This document shows positions 34,038 to 44,968 of a stretch of 52,388 nt of DNA, piece after piece. The notes under the pieces were generated by a model. The model was not told the origin of the DNA and searched no databases. It was given only the letters and a program-made list of their open reading frames with translations. The position numbers and the translations under genes are program-made. The first letter of the stretch is position 1. Each line of letters begins with the position of its first letter. Where the stretch lies: contig JAGADF010000007.1 in assembly GCA_017613735.1 (NCBI GenBank), positions 1-52,388 on the forward strand, written 5' to 3'. Source of the stretch: Clostridia bacterium. Lineage in GTDB: Bacteria; Bacillota; Clostridia; Oscillospirales; Acutalibacteraceae.

Positions 34038-34229
34038 ATGGACGTAAGAGTTAACGATATTCTTGAAATGAAAAAACCGCATCCGTGCGGCTGCAACAGA
34101 TTTACAGTCGAAAGAATCGGTATGGATTTTAAAATCCGCTGCGAAAACTGCGCTCACGAAATAATGCTCCCGAGGGGCAAGGTCGAAAAGAATATAAGAA
34201 AGATTTTCAGAGACGGTGAAAAGATATGA
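34038..34229 (+). CDS. DUF951 family protein
   Basis: A 63-aa basic protein of the DUF951 family, small zinc-ribbon-like proteins common in Firmicutes, often next to ribosome-associated genes. Conserved features are [20 protein letters not shown] and the CENC pair later, giving four cysteines. The frame is open from 34017, but ATG 34038 has an AAGGAGGG site and matches family starts. It overlaps prfA by four bases (ATGA), so it is coupled to the release factor. Function is unknown. Confidence 0.9.
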   Translation: MDVRVNDILEMKKPHPCGCNRFTVERIGMDFKIRCENCAHEIMLPRGKVEKNIRKIFRDGEKI

Positions 34230-35299
34230 CCGATAAATTACAGAGCGTTGAGGACAGATTCGAAAAGGTGAACGAGCTTTTATGCCTGCCCGAAACCGTC
34301 GCCGACAACGAGCTATATACAAAGCTTATGCGCGAACTCAAACAGCTTACCCCCGTTGTCGAGAAATTCCGCGAATACAAAAGAATACTCTCCGACTTTG
34401 AAGAGGCGAAGCAGATAATTGCGGATTCCTCGCTTGACAAGGATTTCCGCGATATGGCTCAGGAGGAATACGATTCTTCAAAGGAAAAGCTTGCCGTTTG
34501 TCAGGAGGAGCTGAAGATTCTTCTTCTCCCGAAGGACCCGAATGATGAGAAGAATGTCATAGTTGAAATCCGTGCGGGCGCAGGCGGTGAAGAGGCGGCG
34601 CTTTTTGCCAATTCGCTTTTCAGAATGTATTCAATGTATGCCGAATCAAAGGGCTGGAAAATCGAAATAATGAACGAAAGCCCGACGGAGCTTGGCGGCT
34701 ATAAGGAAATAAGCTTTCTTGTCGACGGCGAGGGCGCGTATTCGCGCCTTAAGTTCGAAAGCGGAGTTCACCGAGTTCAGCGCGTCCCCGAAACCGAAAG
34801 TCAGGGCAGAATTCAGACCTCGACCGTTACCGTAGCGGTGCTTCCCGAAGCCGAGGAGGTTGATTTTGAGCTTAATCCCGCGGATTTACAGATTGACGTT
34901 TTCCGTTCCTCGGGCGCGGGCGGTCAGAAGGTAAACAAGACCTCGTCCGCGATACGCGTGACGCATCTGCCTACGGGTATGGTTGTCGAGTGTCAGGACG
35001 AGAGAAGTCAGTATAAGAATAAGGATAAGGCGCTTGCGGTGCTGCGCTCAAGACTTCTTGAAATCGAGCGTGAAAAACAGCACGAGGAAATCGCGGGCGA
35101 GAGAAAAAGCCAGGTCGGCACGGGCGACAGAAGCGAGAGAATCCGTACCTACAATTTCCCTCAGGGACGTGTTTCCGACCACAGAATAGGGCTCACCCTT
35201 TATAAAATCGAGGCAATAATGAACGGCGATATTGATGAAATAATCGACGCTCTTATCACTGCCGATACTGCGGAAAAAATGAAAGCCGAGGAAAGTTAA
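34226..35299 (+). CDS. prfA: peptide chain release factor 1
   Basis: RF1 reads UAA and UAG stop codons and triggers peptide release. The 357-aa protein has the GGQ motif at 232-234 in [17 protein letters not shown]. The decoding region lacks the RF2 SPF tripeptide: it reads [15 protein letters not shown], the RF1 (PxT-type) context. [19 protein letters not shown] is another RF1 marker. It is coupled to DUF951 upstream. tsaC follows directly (TAAGTG). No prmC methyltransferase gene is adjacent, unlike in many Firmicutes. Confidence 0.96.
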   Translation: MTDKLQSVEDRFEKVNELLCLPETVADNELYTKLMRELKQLTPVVEKFREYKRILSDFEEAKQIIADSSLDKDFRDMAQEEYDSSKEKLAVCQEELKILLLPKDPNDEKNVIVEIRAGAGGEEAALFANSLFRMYSMYAESKGWKIEIMNESPTELGGYKEISFLVDGEGAYSRLKFESGVHRVQRVPETESQGRIQTSTVTVAVLPEAEEVDFELNPADLQIDVFRSSGAGGQKVNKTSSAIRVTHLPTGMVVECQDERSQYKNKDKALAVLRSRLLEIEREKQHEEIAGERKSQVGTGDRSERIRTYNFPQGRVSDHRIGLTLYKIEAIMNGDIDEIIDALITADTAEKMKAEES

Positions 35300-36316
35300 G
35301 TGACAACTGAGTTTATCGACATAAGGACAGACGAAAAAGAAGCTCTTGAGAAAGCCAAAAGGCTTATTCTTAAGGGCGAGGTTGTCGCCATACCGACCGA
35401 AACGGTATACGGACTTGCCGCAAACGCATTCGACGAAAAAGCGGTTGAAAAAATCTTTGCCGCAAAGGGCAGACCGCAGGACAACCCGCTTATAGTTCAT
35501 ATAAGCGAAATGAGCCAGCTTGACGCCCTCGTTGAAGAAATACCCGACAAGGTAAAAATGCTTGCAAAGAAATACTGGCCCGGTCCGCTGACAATGATTA
35601 TGAAAAGAAGCGGAAAAATCCCGTCGGTCGTTTCCGCGGGGCTTGATACGGTCGCGGTAAGAATGCCCAAAAGCGAATACGCAAGGGCGATTATTTCGTT
35701 CTCGGGCGTTCCTCTTGCCGCCCCGAGCGCAAATCTTTCGGGTTCCCCTAGCCCGACAAGGGCAAAATACGTTCTTGACGATATGAACGGCAGAATACCG
35801 CTGATTATTGACGGCGGCGAATGTGAAATCGGCGTTGAATCAACCGTCGTAAGCTTTGCCGGGGAAAAGCCGAGGCTTCTTCGCCCGGGAGGAATAACGC
35901 TTGAACAGCTTGAAAGCGTTGCGGGCGAGGTCGAGGTCGACAGGGCGGTTCTGAATAAGCTTGAGAAAAACGCAACGGCTTCTTCGCCGGGTATGAAATA
36001 CAAACACTATGCGCCGAAAGCGGACATTACGGTCGTAAAGGGCAGCCTTGAAAGCTTTTGCGAATATGTGAAAGACAAGGGCGACTTTTTTGCGCTTTGC
36101 TTTGACGGCGAGGAAAAGTATTTCGCGAAGGCTCTTTCCTACGGTAAAATTGACGACGGCAAATCCCAGGCGAAAAGAATTTTTGACGCTCTGCGCGAGC
36201 TTGACGAAATGGGCGCGAAAAAGGTTTACGCGCGCTGCCCCGATTTAAAGGGAATGGGGCTTGCGGTGTATAACCGCCTTATACGCTCGGCGGGCTTTGA
36301 TATAATTGAGGTGTGA
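35300..36316 (+). CDS. tsaC: L-threonylcarbamoyladenylate synthase (Sua5 type)
   Basis: Makes threonylcarbamoyl-AMP from threonine, bicarbonate and ATP, the first step of the t6A modification at tRNA position 37. The 338-aa length is the Sua5 form: a YrdC domain (about 10-200, with GEVVAIPTETVYGLAANAF, KGRPQDNPLIVHI and ESTVVSF) joined to a C-terminal Sua5 domain (SSPGMKYKHYAPKA as the linker). The start is GTG immediately after the prfA stop codon. The neighbours are all translation or cofactor genes. Confidence 0.94.
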   Translation: MTTEFIDIRTDEKEALEKAKRLILKGEVVAIPTETVYGLAANAFDEKAVEKIFAAKGRPQDNPLIVHISEMSQLDALVEEIPDKVKMLAKKYWPGPLTMIMKRSGKIPSVVSAGLDTVAVRMPKSEYARAIISFSGVPLAAPSANLSGSPSPTRAKYVLDDMNGRIPLIIDGGECEIGVESTVVSFAGEKPRLLRPGGITLEQLESVAGEVEVDRAVLNKLEKNATASSPGMKYKHYAPKADITVVKGSLESFCEYVKDKGDFFALCFDGEEKYFAKALSYGKIDDGKSQAKRIFDALRELDEMGAKKVYARCPDLKGMGLAVYNRLIRSAGFDIIEV

Positions 36317-36317
36317 A

Positions 36318-36902
36318 ATGATTATTATCGGACTTACGGGTCAGACGGGCGCGGGCAAGAGCACCGTTGCGAAAATACTTTGTGAATACGGCTGCGTTCA
36401 TATTGACGCGGACATTATTGCAAAGACTGTTATTCAGTCGAGCGAAACCGTTCTGAATTCGCTGAAAAACGAATTCGGCGCGGACATTTTCAAAAACGGC
36501 TCGCTTGACAGAAAGGCTCTTGCGAAAAAGGCGTTTTCGTCGCTTAAAAATACCCAGAAGCTCAACGCCGTGACTCACCCCGCGGTTAATAAGGCGGTTG
36601 AAAAAATAATTCAGTCGCAGAAAGAAAAGGGGACGAAAGCGGTTATTATCGACGCGATTGCTCTTTTCGAAAGCGGCGAGGACAAGCTGTGCGATTTTAC
36701 CGTCGCGGTAGTCGCTCCGAGACAGGTGCGTTTTGACAGAATCACAAAGCGCGACAATATCACCGCCCGTCAGGCAAACGAGAGAATTGACGCGCAGAAG
36801 GACGAGAGCTTTTACACCGAAAACTGCACCTATACGGTCAGAAATTACGGCGAATTTTCCCTTGAAAAAGAGCTTGAGCCGATAATTGCGAGATTATCTT
36901 GA
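36318..36902 (+). CDS. coaE: dephospho-CoA kinase
   Basis: Phosphorylates dephospho-CoA, the last step of coenzyme A synthesis. A 194-aa P-loop kinase with GLTGQTGAGKST (Walker A, residues 5-16), HIDADIIAK, VTHPAVNKAV and DAIALFESG. The usual lid region (RFDRITKRDNITARQANERIDAQ) is present. The frame is open four codons upstream, but ATG 36318 follows a GAGGTG site and places the P-loop at the normal distance. It starts just after the tsaC stop codon. Confidence 0.93.
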   Translation: MIIIGLTGQTGAGKSTVAKILCEYGCVHIDADIIAKTVIQSSETVLNSLKNEFGADIFKNGSLDRKALAKKAFSSLKNTQKLNAVTHPAVNKAVEKIIQSQKEKGTKAVIIDAIALFESGEDKLCDFTVAVVAPRQVRFDRITKRDNITARQANERIDAQKDESFYTENCTYTVRNYGEFSLEKELEPIIARLS

Positions 36903-36928
36903 AAAAGAATATATAAATGTGGTATAAT
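36899..36928 (+). promoter_or_regulatory. promoter of the M18 aminopeptidase gene
   Basis: -35 TTGAAA (36899-36904, overlapping the coaE stop codon), 18 bases, TG extension and perfect -10 TATAAT (36923-36928). Confidence 0.65.
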
Positions 36929-36965
36929 TTTTATTTGAAATAAATGATTGCGGAGGTAATTAAAA

Positions 36966-38366
36966 ATGTTTGAAAACAAAAATGCAATCGACTCTCTTAA
37001 GGAAGGTCTTTTCTACTCTTCAAAGCATGTATGCGACGCGGCGGGCGAAAACGAAATCAACGCCGCCGACGACTTTTCCGAAGGCTATAAGGAGTATATG
37101 AACGAGGGCAAAACCGAGCGCGAATCGGTTTGCTATTTTGAAGAAAAAGCAAGGAATGCGGGCTTTGCTGAGTTTGACGCGAACGCAAAGTACGTTGCGG
37201 GCGACAAGGTGTTTTACAATAACCGCGGCAAATCGCTGATTCTTGCCGTTATAGGCAGAAGAAGTATCGCTTCGGGCGCTAAAATCGCCGCCGCTCATAT
37301 CGACTCCCCGCGTCTTGACTTAAAACCCAATCCGCTTTATGAGGACAGCGAAATGGCTCTTTTCAAAACTCATTATTACGGCGGTATCAAAAAATATCAG
37401 TGGACGGCTATTCCGCTTTCTATTCACGGCGTAGTCGTAAAGGCGGACGGTGAAAAGGTCGTTGTCAGAATCGGCGAGGACGAGGGCGACCCGCAGTTCG
37501 TCGTTACCGACCTTCTTCCCCATCTTGCGTCGGAGCAGATGAAGCGTTCCCTTTCTGAAGGAATAAAGGGCGAGGAACTTAATATCCTTATAGGCTCGCG
37601 TCCCTTCTCAAAGGATGAGGGCAGCGAAAAGGTAAAGCTTAATATTCTTAAAATTCTTAACAGAAAATACGGTATCACCGAGGCGGATTTCCTTTCGGCG
37701 GAGCTTGAAATCGTTCCCGCGTTCAAGGCTGTCGACATTGGCTTCGACAGAAGCCTTATCGGCGCTTACGGCCACGACGACAAGTGCTGCGCGTATCCTG
37801 CGGCGGAGGCTATTTTAGGCGTTGAGAATCCCGAATACACGGCGATTACAATTTTAACCGACAAAGAGGAAATCGGCTCAGTCGGCAATACGGGACTTCA
37901 TTCCTCGTATCTTAAGTACTTTATAGCCGATATTGCGACAATGCAGGGCGTTGAACCCTGGGTTGCGCTTCGCCACAGCGAATGCCTTTCGGCAGACGTT
38001 AACTCTGCGTTTGACCCGACCTTTGCCGACGTTTACGAAAAGAACAATGCGTCGCTTATCAATCACGGCGTAGTAATCACAAAGTACACCGGCGCAAGAG
38101 GTAAATCCGGTTCTTCCGACGCTTCGGCGGAGTTTATGGGCAAGGTTCGCAAAATGCTTGACGACAACGGCGTCGTATGGCAGATAGGCGAGCTCGGCAA
38201 GGTCGATATAGGCGGCGGCGGAACGGTCGCTCAGTATGTTGCCGACCTTGATATCGACGTTGTTGACCTCGGTATTCCCGTTCTTTCAATGCACGCTCCG
38301 TTTGAAGTAATCGCGAAGACCGATTTGTATATGGCTTACAGAGCTTTCAGCGTATTCTTCAAGTAG
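36966..38366 (+). CDS. apeA: M18 family aminopeptidase
   Basis: A 466-aa two-zinc aminopeptidase of family M18, forming large cytoplasmic assemblies that trim N-terminal residues from peptides. The family motifs are clear: AAHIDSPRLDLKPNP (first metal histidine and aspartate), GHDDKCCAYPA, ITILTDKEEIGSVGNTGL (catalytic glutamates) and VDLGIPVLSMHAPFEV with the final histidine ligand. The length fits the bacterial enzymes. It has its own promoter and is followed by prfB. Confidence 0.94.
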   Translation: MFENKNAIDSLKEGLFYSSKHVCDAAGENEINAADDFSEGYKEYMNEGKTERESVCYFEEKARNAGFAEFDANAKYVAGDKVFYNNRGKSLILAVIGRRSIASGAKIAAAHIDSPRLDLKPNPLYEDSEMALFKTHYYGGIKKYQWTAIPLSIHGVVVKADGEKVVVRIGEDEGDPQFVVTDLLPHLASEQMKRSLSEGIKGEELNILIGSRPFSKDEGSEKVKLNILKILNRKYGITEADFLSAELEIVPAFKAVDIGFDRSLIGAYGHDDKCCAYPAAEAILGVENPEYTAITILTDKEEIGSVGNTGLHSSYLKYFIADIATMQGVEPWVALRHSECLSADVNSAFDPTFADVYEKNNASLINHGVVITKYTGARGKSGSSDASAEFMGKVRKMLDDNGVVWQIGELGKVDIGGGGTVAQYVADLDIDVVDLGIPVLSMHAPFEVIAKTDLYMAYRAFSVFFK

Positions 38367-38371
38367 TAATT

Positions 38372-38402
38372 TCATTTCTTAAAAAAATCAGTTAAGAAAT
38401 GA
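38372..38402 (+). promoter_or_regulatory. hairpin abutting the prfB ribosome-binding site
   Basis: A perfect 11-bp stem, TCATTTCTTAA (38372-38382) with TTAAGAAATGA (38392-38402), closes a 9-base loop. Its 3' arm reaches the GAGAGG ribosome site of prfB. There is no T-run. It may affect prfB initiation or mark the end of the aminopeptidase message. Confidence 0.5.
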
Positions 38403-38411
38403 GAGGTAATT

Positions 38412-39533
38412 ATGTTACAGTACGAAGAATTAAGATTAAGACTTTTGGACCATAAAAAAGCGCTCGAGGACGTTTCCGAGGCGTTAGGTCTTGAAAAGAT
38501 GAAAGAAGAGATAGCGCGCCTTGAAGAAATGGCGGCGGACGAGGGCTTCTGGAACGACCTTGAAAATTCGCAGAAGGTGCTTCAGAAAACAAGCTCGCTT
38601 AAAAACAAGGTCGCCTCATACGAAAAGCTCAAGGGCGATTTTGAGGACGCGCTCGTTATGATTGAACTTGCCGACGAAGAGGGCGACGAAAGCCTGCTTG
38701 ACGAATGCACTCAGGGCGTCGAGGATTTCGAAAAGAAGCTCGACGAAATGACTCTGACGACGCTTCTTACGGGCGAGTACGACAATAAAAACGCGATTCT
38801 CACCTTCCACGCGGGCGCGGGCGGAACCGAAGCTCAGGACTGGGCTCAGATGCTTTTCCGTATGTACTGCCGCTGGGGTGAAAGACATGATTTCAAGGTC
38901 ACCACGCTCGATTATCTTGACGGCGACGAGGCGGGCATTAAATCGGCGAGTATTCTTGTCGAGGGCGAGAACGCCTACGGCTTCCTTAAAGGCGAAACGG
39001 GAATTCACAGACTTGTACGCGTTTCGCCGTTTGACGCCGCGGGAAGAAGACATACGTCCTTCGCTTCTCTTGAGGTTATGCCCGAAATTGACGACAGCAT
39101 TGAGGTCGAGGTTAATCCCGAAGATATTAAAATGGACGTTTACCGCTCCTCAGGCGCGGGCGGCCAGAAGGTAAACAAGACCTCGTCTGCGGTAAGGCTT
39201 ACCCATATTCCGACGGGAATTGTCGTTTCCTGTCAGGTTGAAAGAAGTCAGCATCAGAACCGCGAGGTCGCTATGAGAATGCTCAAGTCAAAACTGCTTG
39301 AAATAAAGGAAAGAGAGCACCTTGACAAGATTTCCGACATCAAGGGCGACCAGAAGGAAATCGGCTGGGGCAACCAGATAAGGTCTTATGTCTTTATGCC
39401 CTATACTCTTGCAAAGGATAACCGCACGGGTTTTGAAATGGGCAATATCAATGCTGTTATGGACGGCGACATTGACGGGTTCATAAATGCGTATCTTAAA
39501 ATGGAATCGCAAAAGAAACTCGGAACACAGTAA
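38412..39533 (+). CDS. prfB: peptide chain release factor 2 (no programmed frameshift)
   Basis: RF2 reads UAA and UGA. The 373-aa protein has GGQ at 250-252 and the stop-codon-reading SPF tripeptide in RLVRVSPFDAAGRRHTSF, so it is RF2 and not RF1. The usual in-frame UGA near codon 25, which most bacteria bypass by autoregulatory +1 frameshift, is absent. At the aligned place the protein reads straight through EALGLEKMKEEIARLEEM. The gene is therefore not controlled by the classic frameshift. A hairpin sits just before its ribosome site. Confidence 0.96.
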   Translation: MLQYEELRLRLLDHKKALEDVSEALGLEKMKEEIARLEEMAADEGFWNDLENSQKVLQKTSSLKNKVASYEKLKGDFEDALVMIELADEEGDESLLDECTQGVEDFEKKLDEMTLTTLLTGEYDNKNAILTFHAGAGGTEAQDWAQMLFRMYCRWGERHDFKVTTLDYLDGDEAGIKSASILVEGENAYGFLKGETGIHRLVRVSPFDAAGRRHTSFASLEVMPEIDDSIEVEVNPEDIKMDVYRSSGAGGQKVNKTSSAVRLTHIPTGIVVSCQVERSQHQNREVAMRMLKSKLLEIKEREHLDKISDIKGDQKEIGWGNQIRSYVFMPYTLAKDNRTGFEMGNINAVMDGDIDGFINAYLKMESQKKLGTQ

Positions 39534-39542
39534 TAACAGAAT

Positions 39543-39574
39543 AAAGCACACCCTTTTGGGCGTGCTTTGTTTAT
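39543..39574 (+). terminator. terminator of prfB
   Basis: An 11-bp stem (39543-39553 with 39558-39568, one A-C mismatch, loop TTTT) is followed by GTTTATTT. Confidence 0.8.
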
Positions 39575-39602
39575 TTACATCGAAAATGTTTTATGTTAGA
39601 AT
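39574..39602 (+). promoter_or_regulatory. promoter of the repeat-bearing CAP protein gene
   Basis: -35 TTTACA (39574-39579), 17 bases, -10 TAGAAT (39597-39602), behind the prfB terminator. Confidence 0.6.
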
Positions 39603-39634
39603 AAAGACGTAAAAATCCGAAAGGAGATAACGCT

Positions 39635-41893
39635 ATGACAAAAAGAATTATATCGGTCATTCTTGTTTTTGTTTTATCCGTTTTAATAGTTGTTCCCTCT
39701 TTTGCGGCGAGCTTCAATACCCTTATTAAGCTTGAGGACGCAAGCAGCTCGAACAGTTCTTATTCAAGCTACGGTACTGTTTATGACGCCGCTACGGGCA
39801 GCAGTCAGAAATTCAGCTACACCGTTCCCGACGGCGGAGCGGCAGTCCTTATCTTCTATATCGCGGGAACGGACAACGATTACTCAAGCTCGTTGTTCAA
39901 AAGCCTTTCCTCCGCTTCGTGGGCTAAAAGCAGCAAGCTGAATTTCGTCACGTTTGAATGGCAGATGGCGAGTCAGTCGACCGTAAAAACCTATGTTTCA
40001 AAATACGATACAAGCGGTTTTGTAAATAAATCTTTTTATAATTCAAGCGCGAATTACCTTATCACCTGGTATTATAACTACGTCAAAAACAGCGGAAATA
40101 TGTCGAATATCACGACCGACAGCATTTCGCCCTGCTTCGTTATTTACGTAAGCTCCGAAAACGGTAAAAAATACATAAGATATGCCGAAACGGGAGTTAA
40201 CTCCGCTTCGCAGATTTCTTCCGCATTAAGCAAGTTTATGGACACGTCCTCGCTTGTCGGCGGCGGTTACGACGGCTATCTCGATTCGGGCTGCGCGTCC
40301 GTAGCCAAACTTTCAAAGCCCGGCATAACTGCTCTTCTTGACCAGAACCAGACTGTGGGTCCGCTGACGGACGACGGATATTTTGATACGGCGCCGTGTG
40401 TATCGGGAACATACGCGACGGGCAAGGTAAAGGATTATCTTCTTCAGGCGACTGTAAACAGACTTTCCGCTCTCAGAAATATTGCGGGACTTCCGTCCGT
40501 TACGATGGATTCAACCCTTAATTCTCAGGCGCAGTACGGCGCGGTTCTTCTTGCGGCGTCGGATTTCAGCCATTTCCCCCAAAAGCCCTCGGATATGACT
40601 CAGGATTTCTTTGACAAGGGTACTGCGGCGACCTCGACAAGCAATATTTCCGCCGGCAGAAGTCTGAGCACGACTCCCGACGGCTTTATGAAGGATGAGG
40701 GCGACAACAATCTTCCCGTTATGGGACATCGCCGCTGGCAGCTTAATCCCGATATGAAAAAAGTCGGATTTGGTTTTGCAATTAACGAATCAAATCCTTA
40801 TAATTCATATAAATACTATGCGACTGAAAAATGTATGGACACAAGCGGCAACGCCAACGATTTCATGTATGTTTCCTGGCCTGCTTCGGGCAATTTCCCG
40901 AAAGAGCTGTTTGAAGGCGATACGGCGTGGAGCGTAACGCTTAACCCGTCGTATTATCAGACTCCTGAAAAGGCGAAAGTCAAGGTCACGCTTAAAAGTA
41001 ATTCAGACAATACAGAATGGACTTTCTCCGGTGATGAAACCTATACGGTTTCGTCCGTCGGAAAGTATTTCAATGTCGAGACAAACGGCTACGGCATAGG
41101 CAACTGCATTATTTTCCGTCCGGCGGGAATATCGTATTATTACGGGGTATATACCGTTGTTATTTCGGGACTTAAGGACAGTTTCGGAAATGCCGTAACC
41201 TTAAGCTATAAGGTCGATTTCTTCGACGCTAACGAATACAGGGAAATGGAACCCGGCTGGTATACGGACAGCGCTACGGGCAGAAAGTACTATTTCAATG
41301 ACGACGGTTCGATGGTCAAGAGCAAGCTTATGACAATCGGCGGTAAAAAATACTACTTCGGAAAAGACGGAGCTATGTATACGAAACGTCTTATTTCCGT
41401 GAGCGGTAAAAAGTACTATATGGGTGCTGACGGAGCTGCTTACACCAAGAGACTTATATCCGTAAACGGCAAGAAATACTATATGGGTGCTGATGGCGTA
41501 GCTTATAAGAGCAAACTGATTTCCGTTGACGGAAAGAAGTATTATATCGGCTCAGACTGTGTGGCATATAAGAGCAAACTCGCTTCTATTGACGGCAAGA
41601 AATATTATTTCGGCTCGGACTGCGTAATGTATAAGAGCCGCCTTGCGTCGATAAGCGGTAAAAAATACTACTTCGGCAAAGACGGTATTGCTTATAAGTC
41701 AAAGCTCATTTCCGTAAGCGGAAAGAAATACTACATCGGTAAGGATTGCATAGCTTATAAATCAAAATTTGCGTCCTTGAGCGGTAAAAAATACTATTTC
41801 GGCTCCGACTGCGTAATGTATAAGAGCAAGACATTCTCAGTCAGCGGAGTAAAATGGAAAGCTGATTCCAACGGCGTCTGCAAAAAAGTATAA
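39635..41893 (+). CDS. secreted CAP-domain protein with C-terminal cell-wall-binding-type repeats
   Basis: A 752-aa secreted protein. A signal peptide (cleavage after about residue 24, PSFAA) precedes an unrecognised Ser/Tyr-rich domain (about 25-235). A CAP/SCP domain follows (about 270-390, with LLQATVNRLSALRNIAGLP, ASDFSHFPQ and VMGHRRWQLNPDMKKVGFGF), then a beta-rich region to about 540. The C-terminus has eight 21-residue repeats with the consensus GKKYYxGxDxxxYKSKLxSv, like choline/cell-wall-binding repeats but with the usual tryptophans missing. In four units the expected glycine is a cysteine. The role is likely surface attachment; the ligand is unknown. Confidence 0.85.
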   Translation: MTKRIISVILVFVLSVLIVVPSFAASFNTLIKLEDASSSNSSYSSYGTVYDAATGSSQKFSYTVPDGGAAVLIFYIAGTDNDYSSSLFKSLSSASWAKSSKLNFVTFEWQMASQSTVKTYVSKYDTSGFVNKSFYNSSANYLITWYYNYVKNSGNMSNITTDSISPCFVIYVSSENGKKYIRYAETGVNSASQISSALSKFMDTSSLVGGGYDGYLDSGCASVAKLSKPGITALLDQNQTVGPLTDDGYFDTAPCVSGTYATGKVKDYLLQATVNRLSALRNIAGLPSVTMDSTLNSQAQYGAVLLAASDFSHFPQKPSDMTQDFFDKGTAATSTSNISAGRSLSTTPDGFMKDEGDNNLPVMGHRRWQLNPDMKKVGFGFAINESNPYNSYKYYATEKCMDTSGNANDFMYVSWPASGNFPKELFEGDTAWSVTLNPSYYQTPEKAKVKVTLKSNSDNTEWTFSGDETYTVSSVGKYFNVETNGYGIGNCIIFRPAGISYYYGVYTVVISGLKDSFGNAVTLSYKVDFFDANEYREMEPGWYTDSATGRKYYFNDDGSMVKSKLMTIGGKKYYFGKDGAMYTKRLISVSGKKYYMGADGAAYTKRLISVNGKKYYMGADGVAYKSKLISVDGKKYYIGSDCVAYKSKLASIDGKKYYFGSDCVMYKSRLASISGKKYYFGKDGIAYKSKLISVSGKKYYIGKDCIAYKSKFASLSGKKYYFGSDCVMYKSKTFSVSGVKWKADSNGVCKKV
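41339..41842 (+). repeat. eight tandem 63-bp coding repeats
   Basis: Eight head-to-tail units of exactly 63 bp encode the 21-residue wall-binding-type motif. A 60-bp degenerate unit starts at 41279, and a final decayed unit runs from 41843. Units differ by synonymous as well as amino-acid changes, so they are not freshly copied. Confidence 0.9.
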
Positions 41894-41903
41894 AAAACCT
41901 GCT

Positions 41904-41937
41904 AAAGGCTCCCCTGAAAAGGGGAGCTTTGTTTTTG
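41904..41937 (+). terminator. terminator after the repeat protein
   Basis: An 8-bp GC-rich stem, GCTCCCCT (41908-41915) and AGGGGAGC (41920-41927), closes a GAAA loop. Flanking AAAG/CTTT extends it past one bulge, and GTTTTTG follows. Confidence 0.8.
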
Positions 41938-41957
41938 TAAAAAAAGACATTTTTCTC

Positions 41958-43499
<1,542 letters not shown>

Positions 43500-43522
43500 T
43501 TTCTTATTAAGGAAGATAACTG

Positions 43523-44953
43523 ATGAAAGATATTTACGAAAGTCCGCTTAATTCGAGATATTCGAGTAAGGAGATGAAATATATTTTCTCTCCGGATTTC
43601 AAATTCCGCACCTGGCGCAGGCTCTGGATTGCGCTTGCCGAAAGCGAAAAGGAACTCGGGCTCAATATCACCGAAGAGCAGATTAACGAGCTTAAGCAAT
43701 TTAAGGACGATATAAATTATGAGGTCGCCGAGGCGAGGGAAAAGGAAACCCGCCACGACGTTATGGCTCATATCTTCGCCTACGGTCAGCAGTGTCCGAC
43801 GGCTAAACCAATAATCCATCTCGGCGCGACAAGCTGTTATGTCGGCGACAATACCGACATAATAATAATGACCGAAGGTCTTAAGCTGATAAAGAAAAAG
43901 CTTGTCAATCTTCTTGAAAGGCTTGCAAAATTCTGCGACGAATACAAGGCTTTGCCGTGTCTGGGCTTTACCCATTATCAGGCGGCGCAGCCGACAACCG
44001 TCGGCAAGAGGGCTTCGCTCTGGCTTCAGGACGTAATGCTCGATTATTACGCGGTTGAAAATCAGCTTGAAAATATGCGCCTCCTCGGCTCAAAGGGCAC
44101 GACGGGAACTCAGGCTTCGTTTGTCGAGCTTTTTGACGGCGACGACGAAAAAATCAAGCAGCTCGATAAAAAAATAGCCGAAAAAATGGGCTTTAAATCC
44201 TGCTTCGCGGTATCGGGACAGACTTATTCGAGAAAGGTTGACTTTAATGTTCTTTCCGTTTTGAGCGGTATTGCGCAGAGCGCGTCAAAATTCTCATGCG
44301 ATATGCGTCTTTTACAGCATATGAAGGAGCTTGAGGAGCCGTTTGAGAAAACTCAGGTCGGTTCGTCGGCGATGGCTTATAAGAGAAACCCGATGAGAAG
44401 CGAAAGAATAACATCTCTTTCCCGTTACGTTATATGCGACCTGACAAATCCCGCTATGACGGCGGCTACCCAGTGGCTTGAAAGAACTCTTGACGACTCG
44501 GCGAATAAGAGAATAAGCGTTGCCGAGGGCTTCCTTGCGACCGACGCTATTCTTGAGCTTTACATTAATATTGTCGACGCCATTGTCGTCTATCCGAAAA
44601 TGATTGAGAAAAGGCTTTTAAGCGAGCTTCCGTTTATGGCTACCGAAAATATTCTTATGGAGGCGGTCAAGCGCGGCGGCGACAGACAGCTTCTTCACGA
44701 AAAAATCCGCGTTCACTCTATGGAAGCGGGCAAGGTAGTTAAAGTCGAGGGCGGCGAAAACGATTTGATTGACCGAATTGCCGCCGACGCTTCCTTCGGT
44801 ATGACAAAGGAAGAAATAATGTCCGTTATGAAGCCCGAAAATTATATAGGCAGGGCTCCGAAACAGGTTGAAGAATTCCTTGAAAATGAGATTTATCCCA
44901 TACTCAAAGCAAATGAGGATTTACTCGGGATAAATGTTGAGATAAACGTTTAA
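43523..44953 (+). CDS. purB: adenylosuccinate lyase
   Basis: Splits SAICAR and adenylosuccinate with release of fumarate, serving both IMP synthesis and the AMP branch. The 476-aa protein belongs to the aspartase/fumarase superfamily. The signature GSSAMAYKRNPMRSERI holds the catalytic serine loop, and HLGATSCYVGDN and GFTHYQAAQPTTVGKR carry the other active-site histidines. The length fits the longer (eukaryote-like) PurB form. It probably shares the guaB promoter. Confidence 0.96.
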   Translation: MKDIYESPLNSRYSSKEMKYIFSPDFKFRTWRRLWIALAESEKELGLNITEEQINELKQFKDDINYEVAEAREKETRHDVMAHIFAYGQQCPTAKPIIHLGATSCYVGDNTDIIIMTEGLKLIKKKLVNLLERLAKFCDEYKALPCLGFTHYQAAQPTTVGKRASLWLQDVMLDYYAVENQLENMRLLGSKGTTGTQASFVELFDGDDEKIKQLDKKIAEKMGFKSCFAVSGQTYSRKVDFNVLSVLSGIAQSASKFSCDMRLLQHMKELEEPFEKTQVGSSAMAYKRNPMRSERITSLSRYVICDLTNPAMTAATQWLERTLDDSANKRISVAEGFLATDAILELYINIVDAIVVYPKMIEKRLLSELPFMATENILMEAVKRGGDRQLLHEKIRVHSMEAGKVVKVEGGENDLIDRIAADASFGMTKEEIMSVMKPENYIGRAPKQVEEFLENEIYPILKANEDLLGINVEINV

Positions 44954-44968
44954 GTCGGAGGTATTATT

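Noticed and set aside
38412-38500. Hidden frameshift in prfB
   Set aside because: The frame is continuous from ATG with good family alignment; no in-frame TGA is present near codon 25.
41339-41842. Possible CRISPR-like tandem repeat
   Set aside because: The units are 63-bp contiguous coding repeats with no spacers and translate to a protein motif.
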